Below are positions 1-9,416 of a DNA stretch of 64,000 bases, one piece after another. Origin of the DNA: Arthrobacter sp. NEB 688 (GTDB lineage: Bacteria; Actinomycetota; Actinomycetes; Actinomycetales; Dermatophilaceae); NCBI RefSeq assembly GCF_013201035.1, contig NZ_CP053707.1:3720001-3784000 (forward strand), in the 5' to 3' direction. Numbering within the stretch: the first letter of the stretch is position 1; every line of letters begins with the position of its first letter. The position numbers were made by a program, and so were the translations under genes. The notes beneath the pieces were generated by a model. The model ran no database searches and was not told the origin of the DNA. It saw nothing but the letters and a program-made list of their open reading frames with translations.

Positions 1-171
1 GGTCAGCACGAAGGCGCGCCGCTGCCAGAGGTCGCGGACGTACTCGCCGAACGGGGGCCGTGCGGTGAGCAGCGACAGCCCGTGGCTGCGGGCGAGGGCC
101 TCGGCGTCCGCGTCGCTCAGGGCACCCGCCACGGGTGCCGGGCGGCGGGCCTCGTCAGAGGCGGTGGGCAC
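1..171 (-). CDS. Polysaccharide ABC-2 exporter permease, N-terminal fragment
   Basis: Only the first 57 codons are present; the gene runs off the left edge. The GTG start at 171 overlaps the end of the upstream dehydrogenase gene by 17 bases, which fits an operon. The residues after an unstructured lead (PPFGEYVRDLWQRRAFVLT) match the cytoplasmic amphipathic segment that precedes the first membrane helix in Wzm/TagG-type ABC-2 permeases for capsule, O-antigen or teichoic acid export. By family knowledge the permease would pair with an ATPase encoded further left. The call rests on this short motif and on the glycopolymer context, so it is tentative. Confidence 0.45.
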   Translation of the reverse strand, partial: MPTASDEARRPAPVAGALSDADAEALARSHGLSLLTARPPFGEYVRDLWQRRAFVLT

Positions 172-1417
172 GGTCCCTCGGCGTCACGACGCCGCGGGTG
201 TCGAAGAAGCGCTTCGAGGCGCCGGCGAGGACGTCGACGTCGTAGCCGCGGTGGTTCTGCAGCAGGACGACGAGGTCGGCCTCGGCGACGGCGGCGTCGA
301 GGTCGGCGGCGGCCGGGACGGCGTCACCGAAGTGCTTCCACATGTCGACGTGCGGGTCGTGGAAGCTGACCTTCGCGCCCTTGTCGAGCATGTGGCGGGC
401 GACCGGCACGGCCGGCGACTCGCGCTGGTCGGCGATGTTCGGCTTGTAGGTGACACCGAGCAGGAGCACGGAGGCACCGCGGATGGCCTTGCCGTCCTCG
501 TTGAGGAGGTCCTGGGCGCGCTGGACGACGTACGCCGGCATCGTCGCGTTGATCTCCTGGGCCAGCTCGACGAAGCGGAAGGGGTAGCCGAGCTTCGCGC
601 GCACGTTGTAGGAGAGGTAGTTCGGGTCGATCGGGATGCAGTGGCCGCCGACGCCCGGGCCCGGGTAGAAGGCCTGGAAGCCGAAGGGCTTGGTCTTGGC
701 GGCGTCGATGACGTCCCAGAGGTCGATGCCGAGGTCGTGGCAGAAGCGCGCCATCTCGTTGACGAGCGCGATGTTGATGTGGCGGTAGGTGTTCTCGAGC
801 AGCTTGGCCGTCTCGGCCTCGCGGGTGCCCTTGGCGCGCACGACGGTGTCGACGAACTGCCCGTAGAACGCGGCCGCCTTGTCACCGCACTCGGGGGTGA
901 ACCCGCCGACGACCTTGGGGGTGTTCTTCGCGCCGAACTTCTCGTTGCCCGGGTCGATGCGCTCGGGCGAGAACGCGAGGTGGAAGTCCTGGCCCGCGGT
1001 CATCCCGCCGGCCTCGAGGATGGGGCGGACGACCTCGTCGGTCGTGCCCGGGTAGGTCGTGGACTCGAGGATGACGAGCTTGCCGGCGGTGAGGTTGCGG
1101 GCGATCGCGTGGACCGCGCCCTCGACGGCGCCGAGGTCCGGGCCGCCGTCCTCGCCGAGCGGCGTCGGGACGCAGATGACGACCGTCTGCGCCTCGGCGA
1201 TGACGTCCTCGGTCGTCGCGGCGCGGAAGCCGCCGGCGAGGATCTCGCCGAGCTCGGCGTCGCTGATGTCGTCGATGTGGGAGGTGCCCCCGTTGAGCGC
1301 GTCGACGACCCCCTGGTTGATGTCGTAGCCGCGCACGGTGAGCCCGGCGCGCACCGCCTCCTGGACGAGGGGCAGGCCCACGTAGCCAAGGCCGATGACG
1401 GTGACGTCCACGGACAT
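155..1417 (-). CDS. UDP-N-acetylhexosamine/UDP-glucose 6-dehydrogenase (WbpA/WecC-like)
   Basis: This 420-residue NAD-dependent nucleotide-sugar dehydrogenase oxidises the C6 hydroxyl of a UDP-hexose to a uronic acid for surface polysaccharide. The Rossmann loop GLGYVGLP is at residues 9-16, and the catalytic cysteine is Cys260 in GVGGHCIPIDP. That GHCIPIDP form is typical of the UDP-GlcNAc/UDP-ManNAc branch rather than plain UDP-glucose dehydrogenases, so an aminosugar substrate is likely. The length is normal. The ATG has an AGGAGA ribosome site 5 nt upstream. It lies just upstream of the ABC permease and divergent from the glycosyltransferase cluster. A second, differently typed dehydrogenase is at 31954. 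Confidence 0.85.
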   Translation of the reverse strand: MSVDVTVIGLGYVGLPLVQEAVRAGLTVRGYDINQGVVDALNGGTSHIDDISDAELGEILAGGFRAATTEDVIAEAQTVVICVPTPLGEDGGPDLGAVEGAVHAIARNLTAGKLVILESTTYPGTTDEVVRPILEAGGMTAGQDFHLAFSPERIDPGNEKFGAKNTPKVVGGFTPECGDKAAAFYGQFVDTVVRAKGTREAETAKLLENTYRHINIALVNEMARFCHDLGIDLWDVIDAAKTKPFGFQAFYPGPGVGGHCIPIDPNYLSYNVRAKLGYPFRFVELAQEINATMPAYVVQRAQDLLNEDGKAIRGASVLLLGVTYKPNIADQRESPAVPVARHMLDKGAKVSFHDPHVDMWKHFGDAVPAAADLDAAVAEADLVVLLQNHRGYDVDVLAGASKRFFDTRGVVTPRDRAHRL

Positions 1418-1515
1418 GCAGATCTCCTGAGAGGTCGGGGGAGCTCCGGGTCCAGAGCGTCCGACACTCTATCCCAGCGCAGGGGGCCCCCCGCCGCGTG
1501 GCATGATCGGGCACC

Positions 1516-2604
1516 ATGTCGCGCTCGCCGGGGACGGACCACGTCGTGCTGCTCGTCTCCAGCAACGGCGCGGGGATGGGCCACCTGACGCGGCTGCTCG
1601 CGTACGGCCGCCGCCTCCCCGAGGGCCTGCGCCCCCACGTCCTCTCGCTGAGCCAGGCCGTCCCCGTCGTCGGCGGCTACGGCGTCCCCTGGGAGTACCT
1701 GCCGAGCAAGGACGCGACGGGGATGGACTCGGGCGAGTGGCGCTGGCTCTTCGCGGAGCGGATGCGCGAGGCGGTGCAGCGGCTGCGGCCGGCCGTCCTC
1801 GTCTTCGACGGGACCCACCCCTACGCCGGCCTCGACGCCGCGCTCGCCTCCTCCCCCGGGACGCGCGCCGTGTGGTCGCGCCGGGCGATGTGGAAGCCGG
1901 GGCGCAACACCCACCAGCTCGCCAAGGCCTCGTGGTTCGACGCGGTCCTCGAGCCCGGCGACCTCGCCGCCGACGCCGACCGGGGGGCGACCGTCGGCAC
2001 CGACGCGCACCGCGTCGGCCCGGTGACGCTCGTCGACCCGGCGGAGTGCTCGGACCGCGCGAGCGCCCGGCGCGCCCTCGGCCTGCCCGCCGACGGCCCG
2101 CTCGCGCTCGTCTCGCTCGGCGCCGGCAACATCAACGACACCGCCGACGAGGTGGGCGCCGCCGTGCGGGCCCTGTCCTCGCGCGGCGTCGGTGTCTGCG
2201 TCACGCAGGCCGGCATCGCCGAGCAGGCCGCCGGCCGCGACGACGTGCACCTCGTGCGCCACTTCCCCATCAGCGAGCACCTCGCCGCCTTCGACGTCGC
2301 CGTCGCCGCCGCCGGCTACAACTCCTTCCACGAGCACCTGCGCCTCGGGCTGCCGACGCTCTTCGTCCCCAACGACGCCACCTCGCTCGACGACCAGGTC
2401 GCCCGGGCCGAGCACGCGGCCGCGCGCGGCTGGGCGCTCTCGGCACGCACCCTCGCCGACGGGCAGGTCGACGCCGCGGTCGACGCGCTGCTCGAGCGCG
2501 GGCCGGCCCTCGCCGAGGCCGCCCGGGCCGCCGACCCCGGCAACGGCGCGGCCGCGGCGGCCGAGCTCCTCGCCTCCCTCGCCGGGACGGGGGCCCGCCG
2601 GTGA
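1516..2604 (+). CDS. MurG-like GT-B glycosyltransferase
   Basis: A 362-residue cytoplasmic protein. The N-terminal stretch VLLVSSNGAGMGHLTR has the glycine-rich acceptor loop of MurG/GT28-type enzymes. The C-terminal half has ALVSLGAGNIND and a nucleotide-sugar-binding region with VAAAGYNSFHEHLRLGLPTLFVPN, close to the GYNSxxE motif of GT28 C-domains. It probably transfers one sugar from a UDP donor during assembly of the glycopolymer made by this locus; donor and acceptor cannot be read. It is first in a run of four + strand genes whose stop and start codons overlap, implying one translationally coupled operon. Confidence 0.8.
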   Translation: MSRSPGTDHVVLLVSSNGAGMGHLTRLLAYGRRLPEGLRPHVLSLSQAVPVVGGYGVPWEYLPSKDATGMDSGEWRWLFAERMREAVQRLRPAVLVFDGTHPYAGLDAALASSPGTRAVWSRRAMWKPGRNTHQLAKASWFDAVLEPGDLAADADRGATVGTDAHRVGPVTLVDPAECSDRASARRALGLPADGPLALVSLGAGNINDTADEVGAAVRALSSRGVGVCVTQAGIAEQAAGRDDVHLVRHFPISEHLAAFDVAVAAAGYNSFHEHLRLGLPTLFVPNDATSLDDQVARAEHAAARGWALSARTLADGQVDAAVDALLERGPALAEAARAADPGNGAAAAAELLASLAGTGARR

Positions 2605-3194
2605 GCCCCGTCGACGAGGGCGCCGACCGGCGCCAGCGCCTCGCCGCGGCGGCCCGGCGCGCCCCCGGCTTCCGCCTCGCGAGCGACCGGGTCCTCCCCC
2701 GGCTGCGCGCGAACCGCACGCTGACCGACCTCGTCTGGCGGGTCTTCGACCCCGACCACGGCCTCGGCGTCGCCCGGCGCCCGTTCCGCTCCGCCGGCGC
2801 GGACCCCGACGCCGAGCTGCTGCCGGTCGTCGCCTTCGTCCTCCTCGGCGCCGACGACGCCACGTTCGCCCGGGCCCTCGACGCCGTGTGCGCGCTGCGC
2901 GACGAGACCGGCGCCTTCCGCCCCGTGCTCGTCGTCGACCGGCCCGACCTCGGGGCGGTCCGCGGGCGCGGCCTCGTCGTCGACCACGTCGTGCCCCGCG
3001 ACGCCTGGACCGGCGACGCCGCCGACCACGACGCCTACGTCGGGCGGCGCCTGGTCTCGGTCGTCGACGGCTTCCGCACCTGGCACCTCGTGCACCTCGG
3101 GCCCGACGGCGAGGTCCCCGCGGCCGACGCGCGGCTGCTGCGGGCCGTCCGGCCGGCGATCGAGTCCGGCCGCACGGCGGGACGCTTCCGGTGA
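2601..3194 (+). CDS. Uncharacterised glycopolymer-locus protein
   Basis: A 197-residue protein of unknown function. The GTG start at 2601 overlaps the upstream stop (GTGA), and its own stop overlaps the next start the same way, so it is tightly coupled to two glycosyltransferases. I see no signal peptide, membrane helix or catalytic motif. A central segment (AELLPVVAFVLLGADDATFARALDAV) alternates strand and helix in a way that could be part of a Rossmann-like or GT-A-like fold. It may be an accessory subunit or a truncated transferase. The function is not recognised. Confidence 0.7.
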   Translation: MSPVDEGADRRQRLAAAARRAPGFRLASDRVLPRLRANRTLTDLVWRVFDPDHGLGVARRPFRSAGADPDAELLPVVAFVLLGADDATFARALDAVCALRDETGAFRPVLVVDRPDLGAVRGRGLVVDHVVPRDAWTGDAADHDAYVGRRLVSVVDGFRTWHLVHLGPDGEVPAADARLLRAVRPAIESGRTAGRFR

Positions 3195-5275
3195 CGGCAC
3201 CGCTGCACCCGGGATGGTTCGCCGCGGCGACCGACCCGCTCGTGCGCGTGCTCGTCCTGCACCGGCCGGGCACCGAGCCGCCGGCCCTCGACCCGGGCGC
3301 CACGTCCGTCGGCGTCCGCCCCTTGGTGCTCGAGCCCCCCACCGACGCCCTCCCCGCGCTGCGCGAGGCCCGCGTCCGGGCCGCGTCGCTCGCGGCGGCG
3401 CGCGGGCGCCCCGCCGTGGCCCGCGTCGTCCACGACCTCAAGCGCTCGGCCGACCTGCGCCGGGCGGTGACCGGCGGCGTCGACCTCGTCGTGTCGGCCG
3501 ACCCGACCCTCGACGCGGCCCTCGACGGCGTCCCCGCGGTGCTGCACGGCCTGCCCCTCGTGCGCTCGGCCGACGTGCCCGCCCTGCGCACGCTCCTCGC
3601 GGACCTCACGCGCTGGGCGGAGCGCCTCGAGGCCGTCGTCGAGGCCGCCGGCGACCCCCTCGCCGTCGCCGACGCCGAGCTGGCCCCGCCCCCGCTCGCG
3701 CCCGTGCCCGGCGCCCCGGTCGCCCTCCTCGTCGCCGACCTCACCCGGCGGCTGGCCGGCCGCTCGCGCACGCTCGGGGGCCGCGCCGCCCGGCTGGGCG
3801 GGCGCGTCCTGCCGGCCGACGACGCGAGCGACCTCGCGAGCGGCCTCGCCGCCCAGGACGCCGCGGCCGACCTCGTCCTCGAGGCCGACCCCGCGTCGAC
3901 CGACCTCGACCGGCTGGGGGCCGTCGCCCGGGGCACCCTCGCCGCAGCGGACGCCGCGCTCGAGGCGGGCCGGGGCCAGGTCGCGCTCGCCCTGCTGTCC
4001 GACGCCCTGCTCCTGCTCTTCCACCGCGAGCTGCACGCGGACGCCGCCGGGTCCCCCCTCGTCGACGCCCCCGAGCGCTTCCTCGCCGACCTCGTCGCGA
4101 GCACGACCTTCCGGGCCGTCACCACCGGAGGTCGCGGGCCGCTCGTGCGCGACCGGGACCCGCAGGAGCGCGCTCCGATCGCGGTCGTCACCGGGGCCTA
4201 CGGCACCTTCCACCCGGAGGTCGTCGCCGCGCTCGAGACCGTGGGCGGCCTCGAGGTCGAGGTCGTCGACCTCGCCCGGCGCCAGACCTTCTCCGGCAAG
4301 CCGCTGACGGCCGACAGCCTCGCGGCGCTCACCCTCCTGCGGCGGTGGCCCGCCGGGCCGGGCGTCCCCGACCGGGAGCGGCTGCGGCGCACCGAGACCG
4401 ATCTCCTGCGCGACCTCGCGGCCGTCGGCCACGACCGCCGGGCGGTCTTCTCGGACTGGGCCGACAAGTCGACGGCGTTCCTCAGCCACGCGCTCGCCCC
4501 GGGACCGCGCCTGTCGATGCGGGTGCACCGCGTCGACGCCTTCGACCCGTGGTTCGTCCTCACCGACTGGACCCGCGTCAGCGAGCTCGTCGTCGTCAGC
4601 CCGGCCTTCCGCGACCTCGCCCGCGCCCTCCTCGCGGTCCTCGGCCACGACGTGCCCGTGCGCGTCGTCCCCAGCTTCGGGAGCATCGAGGGCCTGGCCC
4701 GGCCCAAGCCGCCGCAGGCCCGCACCCGCCTGGGCCTCATCGGCTGGAGCCGCCGGCCGAAGGACCCGCTGTGGGCCTTCGACCTGCTCGAGCGCTGCCC
4801 CGGCTACACGCTGGTCTGCGTCGGGGCGCCCCCGAACGGCGCCGCCGTGCCGACCGTCGCGGGCCGGGCCTACCACGCCGAGGTCGACCGGCGGCTGGCC
4901 GAGCTCGGCGACCGCGTCGAGGTCATCGGCTGGACCGACGACGTTCCGGCCGTCCTCCAGGGCATCGGCGTCATCCTCAGCACGAGCCGCAGCGAGGGCT
5001 GCCACCGCGGCCTCATCGAGGGAGCCGGCTCCGGTGCCGTGCCCGTCGTGCGCGACTGGCCGCTGCTCGCGAGCCGCGGCGGCCCGCACGGCCTCGTCGA
5101 CGACGCGTGGGTCGTGACCACCGTCGAGCAGGCGGCTGAGAGACTGGTCGCCGTGACCCACCCCGACACCTGGCCCGCGGCGGTCACCGCGACCGCCGCC
5201 CGCGCGGCCGAGCTCTTCGACGGCTCGGACGCCGACGCGACCTACGTGGAGGTCGTCCTCGGGAGCGCCCCGTGA
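3191..5275 (+). CDS. Large glycosyltransferase with GT4-type C-domain
   Basis: A 694-residue protein started at the GTG overlapping the preceding stop. The N-terminal ~320 residues are Ala/Leu-rich and I cannot assign them. From about residue 330 (APIAVVTGAYGTFHPEVVAAL) the sequence turns into a GT-B fold. The C-terminal donor-binding part includes RLGLIGWSRRPKDP, VEVIGWTDDVPAVL and STSRSEGCHRGLIEGAGSGAV, where E-x7-E type spacing suggests a GT4 retaining transferase. It likely elongates the surface polymer from the cytoplasmic face. The two-part build (unknown domain plus GT4) matches the other oversized transferases in this locus. Confidence 0.72.
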   Translation: MTAPLHPGWFAAATDPLVRVLVLHRPGTEPPALDPGATSVGVRPLVLEPPTDALPALREARVRAASLAAARGRPAVARVVHDLKRSADLRRAVTGGVDLVVSADPTLDAALDGVPAVLHGLPLVRSADVPALRTLLADLTRWAERLEAVVEAAGDPLAVADAELAPPPLAPVPGAPVALLVADLTRRLAGRSRTLGGRAARLGGRVLPADDASDLASGLAAQDAAADLVLEADPASTDLDRLGAVARGTLAAADAALEAGRGQVALALLSDALLLLFHRELHADAAGSPLVDAPERFLADLVASTTFRAVTTGGRGPLVRDRDPQERAPIAVVTGAYGTFHPEVVAALETVGGLEVEVVDLARRQTFSGKPLTADSLAALTLLRRWPAGPGVPDRERLRRTETDLLRDLAAVGHDRRAVFSDWADKSTAFLSHALAPGPRLSMRVHRVDAFDPWFVLTDWTRVSELVVVSPAFRDLARALLAVLGHDVPVRVVPSFGSIEGLARPKPPQARTRLGLIGWSRRPKDPLWAFDLLERCPGYTLVCVGAPPNGAAVPTVAGRAYHAEVDRRLAELGDRVEVIGWTDDVPAVLQGIGVILSTSRSEGCHRGLIEGAGSGAVPVVRDWPLLASRGGPHGLVDDAWVVTTVEQAAERLVAVTHPDTWPAAVTATAARAAELFDGSDADATYVEVVLGSAP

Positions 5276-7344
5276 CGACGACGCAGTCCCGCCCGGCCCC
5301 CACGCCCGCCGCCACCCCCCGCCGCTGGCGCGGTGACGTCGAGGGCCTGCGCGCCGTCGCCGTCGGTCTCGTCCTCGCCTACCACGCGGGCCTGGGCCCC
5401 TCCGGCGGCTTCATCGGCGTCGACGTCTTCTTCGTCGTCTCCGGCTTCGTCATCACGACCCAGGTCGTCCGCGAGGTCGAGCGCACCGGCGGGCTCTCGC
5501 TCGTCGGCTTCTACGCCCGCCGCGCCAAGCGGCTGCTGCCGGCGGCCGGTCTCGTGCTGCTCACGACCGCCGTGCTCACGTGGTTCCTCGCGCCGCGCAC
5601 GCAGCGCGGCACCTTCGGCCTCGACATCGCCGGCGCCGCCGGGTACGTCGTCAACTGGGTCTTCGCCGGCCGCTCGGTCGACTACCTCGCCGAGGACCTC
5701 GAGCCCTCCCCCGTCCTGCACTTCTGGTCGCTGGCGGTCGAGGAGCAGTTCTACATCGTCTGGCCGCTCGCGATCATCCTCGTGCTGCTCCTGCGCCGGC
5801 GTTTCGGCTGGAGCAGCACCCGCCTCGCCCTGGCCGTCGGGCTCGGGCTGCTCATCATCCTGCCGACCTTCGTGTGGTCGCTCGTGCTCACCGCCGAGGA
5901 CCCGGCCCGCGCGTTCTTCGTCACGACGACCCGCCTCTGGGAGATGGGCCTGGGCGCCTTCGTCGCGCTCGGCGCGAACCGGTGGGCGCGCCTGCCCGAG
6001 CGGCTCGCGGCCGTCCTGGGCTGGGTCGGCCTCGCGGCGCTGGGCCTGGCCGCCGTCACCTACGACGGGTCCCTGGCCTGGCCCGGCTACGCCGCGGTGC
6101 TGCCGACCGTCGCGACCGCCGTCGTCATCGTCGCCGGGTTCCGGGCCCACCGCACCGGCCCCGAGGTCCTCCTCGGCACCCGCCCGCTGCGCTGGGTCGG
6201 TGGCCTGTCGTACTCGCTCTACCTCTGGCACTGGCCGGTGCTGCGGGCGTTCGAGTGGGTGCTCGGCCCCCTCTCCGCCGTGACCGGCACGCTCGCCGTC
6301 CTCGTGTCGTTCGTGCCCGCGTACCTCTCCTTCCGCCTCGTCGAGAACCCGCTGCGCCGCAACCCGTGGCTCGGCGAGCACCCGCGCCGCGCCCTCGGGG
6401 TCGGCGCCGCGATCTCGGTCGCCGGCCTCGTCGTCGGCCTCGGGATGTGGGCCGCCACGAGCTCGCAGGCCGACGACCGCGGCGCCCGCACCGACGCCGG
6501 GTTCACCTCGCTCACGACGCCGCCGGGGCGCGACTCCTACGACGCCGAGCCCTTCTTCAGCACCCTCACCCCGACGGCGGAGGGCGCGACGGCCGACGTC
6601 CCGTCCCTCTACGCGCAGGGCTGCCAGACCGAGGTCGAGGTCAGCACCCCGAAGCCGTGCGCCGGGGGCGACCCCGAGGGCTCGCTCTCGGTCGCCGTCG
6701 TCGGCGACTCCAAGGTCGCCCAGTGGGTGCCCGCCGTCGACGCCATCGGTCAGGAGCGCGGCTGGGAGGTCACGAGCTGGACCAAGAGCTCGTGCCCCTT
6801 CGTCGACGCCACCGTGCCCTACCAGGACAAGCCCTACGACGCCTGCCGCACCTGGGGCCAGGAGGTGCTGACGCGCCTGACCGGCCCGGACAAGCCGGAC
6901 GTCGTCATCACCTCGTCGGTCTACAGCACGGCCTACGACGCCTCCGGCGAGGCCACCCCCGACGCCTACCGCGCCGGGCTCGTCGCCACGTGGAAGGCCC
7001 TCGAGGACGCCGGCGTCCGCGTCGTGGCCCTGTCCAACACCCCGAACCCGCCGAGCGACCTCACGCCCGTCTACGAGTGCGTCGCCCAGCACCCGGACGA
7101 CCGCGCCGCCTGCTCCTGGCCATACGAGCAGAGCCCGGGCAGCGCCGCCCTCGAGGCGGCCGCGAAGAGCGCCGGTGCGTCGTGGGTCGACATGGACCCG
7201 TGGGTCTGCCCCGGGGGCGAGTGCGCCGGCGTCTACCGCAACGTCCTCACCTACCGCCAGGGCTCGCACATCACCGGGACGTTCGTGCGCATCCTCCAGG
7301 CGCCGCTCGAGGAGCGCCTCGCGGCGGTCGTCAAGGGCTCCTAG
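5272..7344 (+). CDS. OafA/YrhL-type membrane acyltransferase with SGNH domain
   Basis: A 690-residue integral membrane enzyme that O-acylates (usually O-acetylates) a surface polysaccharide. Residues ~25-400 form an acyltransferase-3 domain with about ten hydrophobic helices plus an eleventh before the extracytoplasmic part. RAVAVGLVLAYHAG carries the conserved family histidine, and GVDVFFVVSGF is diagnostic. The C-terminal SGNH domain has GDSKVAQW (nucleophile Ser) and ends in RQGSHIT. In this family the last block normally reads DxxH; here the Asp position is Gln. The GTG start overlaps the upstream stop. The stop codon overlaps that of the convergent gene on a shared CTAG. Confidence 0.85.
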   Translation: MTTTQSRPAPTPAATPRRWRGDVEGLRAVAVGLVLAYHAGLGPSGGFIGVDVFFVVSGFVITTQVVREVERTGGLSLVGFYARRAKRLLPAAGLVLLTTAVLTWFLAPRTQRGTFGLDIAGAAGYVVNWVFAGRSVDYLAEDLEPSPVLHFWSLAVEEQFYIVWPLAIILVLLLRRRFGWSSTRLALAVGLGLLIILPTFVWSLVLTAEDPARAFFVTTTRLWEMGLGAFVALGANRWARLPERLAAVLGWVGLAALGLAAVTYDGSLAWPGYAAVLPTVATAVVIVAGFRAHRTGPEVLLGTRPLRWVGGLSYSLYLWHWPVLRAFEWVLGPLSAVTGTLAVLVSFVPAYLSFRLVENPLRRNPWLGEHPRRALGVGAAISVAGLVVGLGMWAATSSQADDRGARTDAGFTSLTTPPGRDSYDAEPFFSTLTPTAEGATADVPSLYAQGCQTEVEVSTPKPCAGGDPEGSLSVAVVGDSKVAQWVPAVDAIGQERGWEVTSWTKSSCPFVDATVPYQDKPYDACRTWGQEVLTRLTGPDKPDVVITSSVYSTAYDASGEATPDAYRAGLVATWKALEDAGVRVVALSNTPNPPSDLTPVYECVAQHPDDRAACSWPYEQSPGSAALEAAAKSAGASWVDMDPWVCPGGECAGVYRNVLTYRQGSHITGTFVRILQAPLEERLAAVVKGS

Positions 7345-9389
7345 CGCTCCTGGCGCTCCTGGCGCTCCGGGCGCACGTCGACCGGGCGGTGCACGAGCGT
7401 GGCCGTCCCGAGCAGGCGGCGGGCCACCCTTAGCGCGTCGTCGACGACGAGCGGGTCGACGTCGCCCGCCACGAGGTCGGCGAGCAGGTCGGACGCCGCC
7501 ACGGGCGGCACCGGCGCGAGCACCTCGACCCGCGCGGCGACGAGCGCGACGGTCGTGTGCGGGTCCACCGCGAGCAGGCGCGGGTCGGCGACGACCAGCC
7601 GGTCGACGTCGGCCGGCTCGTCCGGGCTGAGCGCCACGGCGAGCGTCCCGTCGGTCACGAGGTCGAACCACGAGTCGTGCATCTCGGTCCGGCCGCCGCG
7701 GCGGTGGGGTGCCTCGACGTGCCAGACCCCGACCGGGCGTCCGGCGCGTGCGGCGGCGAGCGCCTCGCGCAGCGCCTCGGCCCGCAGCGCGGCGTGGGCG
7801 GCGTCGAGGGTGAGGGCGTCGGTCGGCGGCACCCGCCGGCCCGGCTCGAGCGCCCCGGCGAGGACCTCGTCGACGGGCAGGGACAGGTCGGCCATGACGA
7901 CGAGGTCGAGGCGGTGCCGGGGCGCGGCGACCTCGAAGGCCGACGGCACGCGCAGCGGCAGGCCGGCGGCGGCGTCGACGTGGAGGCCGGCGGGCCCGGC
8001 GGCCCGGTGCCAGGACCGGAAGAGACCCTTGAAGGCGAGCCGCTGCGGCGTCGTCCACTGGTAGGAGAAGTCACCGCGCGAGAGCGACCCCGAGCGAAGC
8101 CGCGTGATCGCGAGCACGGTGCCGGTGTCGACGATGGCGCCCTCGGCCGCGGTGATGCGCTCGGCGTACTCCGAGTCGGCGCCGCGGCGGACGGGCAGGA
8201 AGTCGCCGAGGGTGTCGACCGCGCTGCGCCGCAGCATGAGCGAGCTCGCGTTGGCCCGCACCGGCCGGTACCCGAGCCACTGGTGGCTGAGGTCCTCCCG
8301 GGCGCGCAGGGCGTCGCTGCGGCTCGCCCCGACCTCGGGGGCCTCGGCGAGGGCCGCGACCTGGTCGGCGATCCGCTCGGGGTGCGACCAGTCGTCGCTG
8401 TCCTGGAAGGTGACCGCCGTGCCGCGCGCGAGCCGGAAGGCGGCGTTGCGCCCGACGTAGCTGCCGCCGTTGCGTTCCATCCGCACGACGCGCACGCGCT
8501 CGTCCATCGCGGCGACCTCGGCGTACAGGTCGTCGAAGTCGGGCCCGGAGGCGTCGTCGACGACGAGCACCTCGAGGTCGGCCCAGGTCTGCTCGAGGAT
8601 CGAGCGCACCGCGACCCGCATGCCCGGCGCGTCCGGGCGCCAGCTGGGGACGATGACGGTGACGAGCTCGCCGGAGACCGAGGCCGGCCGGTGGCCCGAC
8701 GCCGCGAGGCGGTCGAAGGGGGCGACGTCGGCGACCCCGGCCGCGACCCCGACGGCGACGCCGGGGTGGTGCGCGAAGACCATCCGGCGCAGCGCCTCGC
8801 CCCAGCGCCGCTCCTCGTCGGCGGTGCCCGCCGACCCCACGTCCCACGCCGCGGGGCGCGAGAGGTCGAGGGCGAGGCTGTCGCGGACGATCGCCGGTGC
8901 GCGCCGCCAGCGGGGCAGCAGGTCGGCGACGGCGCTGCGCGGCCCGGCGAGGTAGCGCGACTGGAGCGCGACGAGGTGGTGGACGGGCGCGAGGCGCGCG
9001 ACGTCGGCGGTGCGCGCGAGGTCGGCGTAGAGGTCGGCGGCGACGCGCAGCCCCGAGCCGTCGGGCTCGGCGGCGAGCGCCAGCGCGAGCGCGGCCCGCA
9101 CGCCGGGCTCGCCGTGGGTCGGGGCGCCGGCGAGGACGTCGGCCCAGCCGGACCGCCCGGAGCTCGCGCGGCGCGCCAGCACCTCGCGCACCGCCCCGGA
9201 CCGCACGCGGGTCGCGTACTGCGCCAAGGCGTCCGGTGCCCGGTCCACGGCCTCGACGAGGTGGGCGGCCGTCCACGCGCCGGGGCCGCCGGCCTCGGCG
9301 ACCGTCGTCGCGACCCCGGCGTAGAGGTGGGCCGGAGCAGGCTCGAGGAGCCCCGGTCCGGGCGCGGTGGGGCGCGGATATGCTGTCAT
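7341..9389 (-). CDS. GT2 family glycosyltransferase, multidomain
   Basis: A 682-residue protein. The N-terminal ~225 residues look helical and non-catalytic. A GT-A domain follows: VTVIVPSWRP, then VLVVDDASGP, then RNGGSYVGRNAAFRLARG and QDSDDW. These carry the DD and DxD-type elements of inverting GT2 enzymes. A C-terminal region of unknown fold contains a weak nucleotide-binding-like stretch. The architecture and several motifs resemble residues ~200-500 of the protein starting at 9776, so the two are probably paralogues. The chosen ATG lies 27 bases from the divergent start at 9417; longer readings would run through that gene. It converges on the acyltransferase with a 4-base overlap. Confidence 0.75.
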   Translation of the reverse strand: MTAYPRPTAPGPGLLEPAPAHLYAGVATTVAEAGGPGAWTAAHLVEAVDRAPDALAQYATRVRSGAVREVLARRASSGRSGWADVLAGAPTHGEPGVRAALALALAAEPDGSGLRVAADLYADLARTADVARLAPVHHLVALQSRYLAGPRSAVADLLPRWRRAPAIVRDSLALDLSRPAAWDVGSAGTADEERRWGEALRRMVFAHHPGVAVGVAAGVADVAPFDRLAASGHRPASVSGELVTVIVPSWRPDAPGMRVAVRSILEQTWADLEVLVVDDASGPDFDDLYAEVAAMDERVRVVRMERNGGSYVGRNAAFRLARGTAVTFQDSDDWSHPERIADQVAALAEAPEVGASRSDALRAREDLSHQWLGYRPVRANASSLMLRRSAVDTLGDFLPVRRGADSEYAERITAAEGAIVDTGTVLAITRLRSGSLSRGDFSYQWTTPQRLAFKGLFRSWHRAAGPAGLHVDAAAGLPLRVPSAFEVAAPRHRLDLVVMADLSLPVDEVLAGALEPGRRVPPTDALTLDAAHAALRAEALREALAAARAGRPVGVWHVEAPHRRGGRTEMHDSWFDLVTDGTLAVALSPDEPADVDRLVVADPRLLAVDPHTTVALVAARVEVLAPVPPVAASDLLADLVAGDVDPLVVDDALRVARRLLGTATLVHRPVDVRPERQERQER

Positions 9390-9416
9390 CGCTGTTCGCG
9401 TCGCACGAGGAGTTCC

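Noticed and set aside
1000-4191. A 1063-residue minus-strand open frame
   Set aside because: It lies antisense to the clearly coding glycosyltransferases and is Arg/Ala/Gly-rich low-complexity translation, a normal shadow in very high-GC DNA.
5242-8058. A 938-residue minus-strand open frame over the acyltransferase
   Set aside because: It is opposite a gene with full family motifs and has no recognisable domain; its end merges into another gene's frame.
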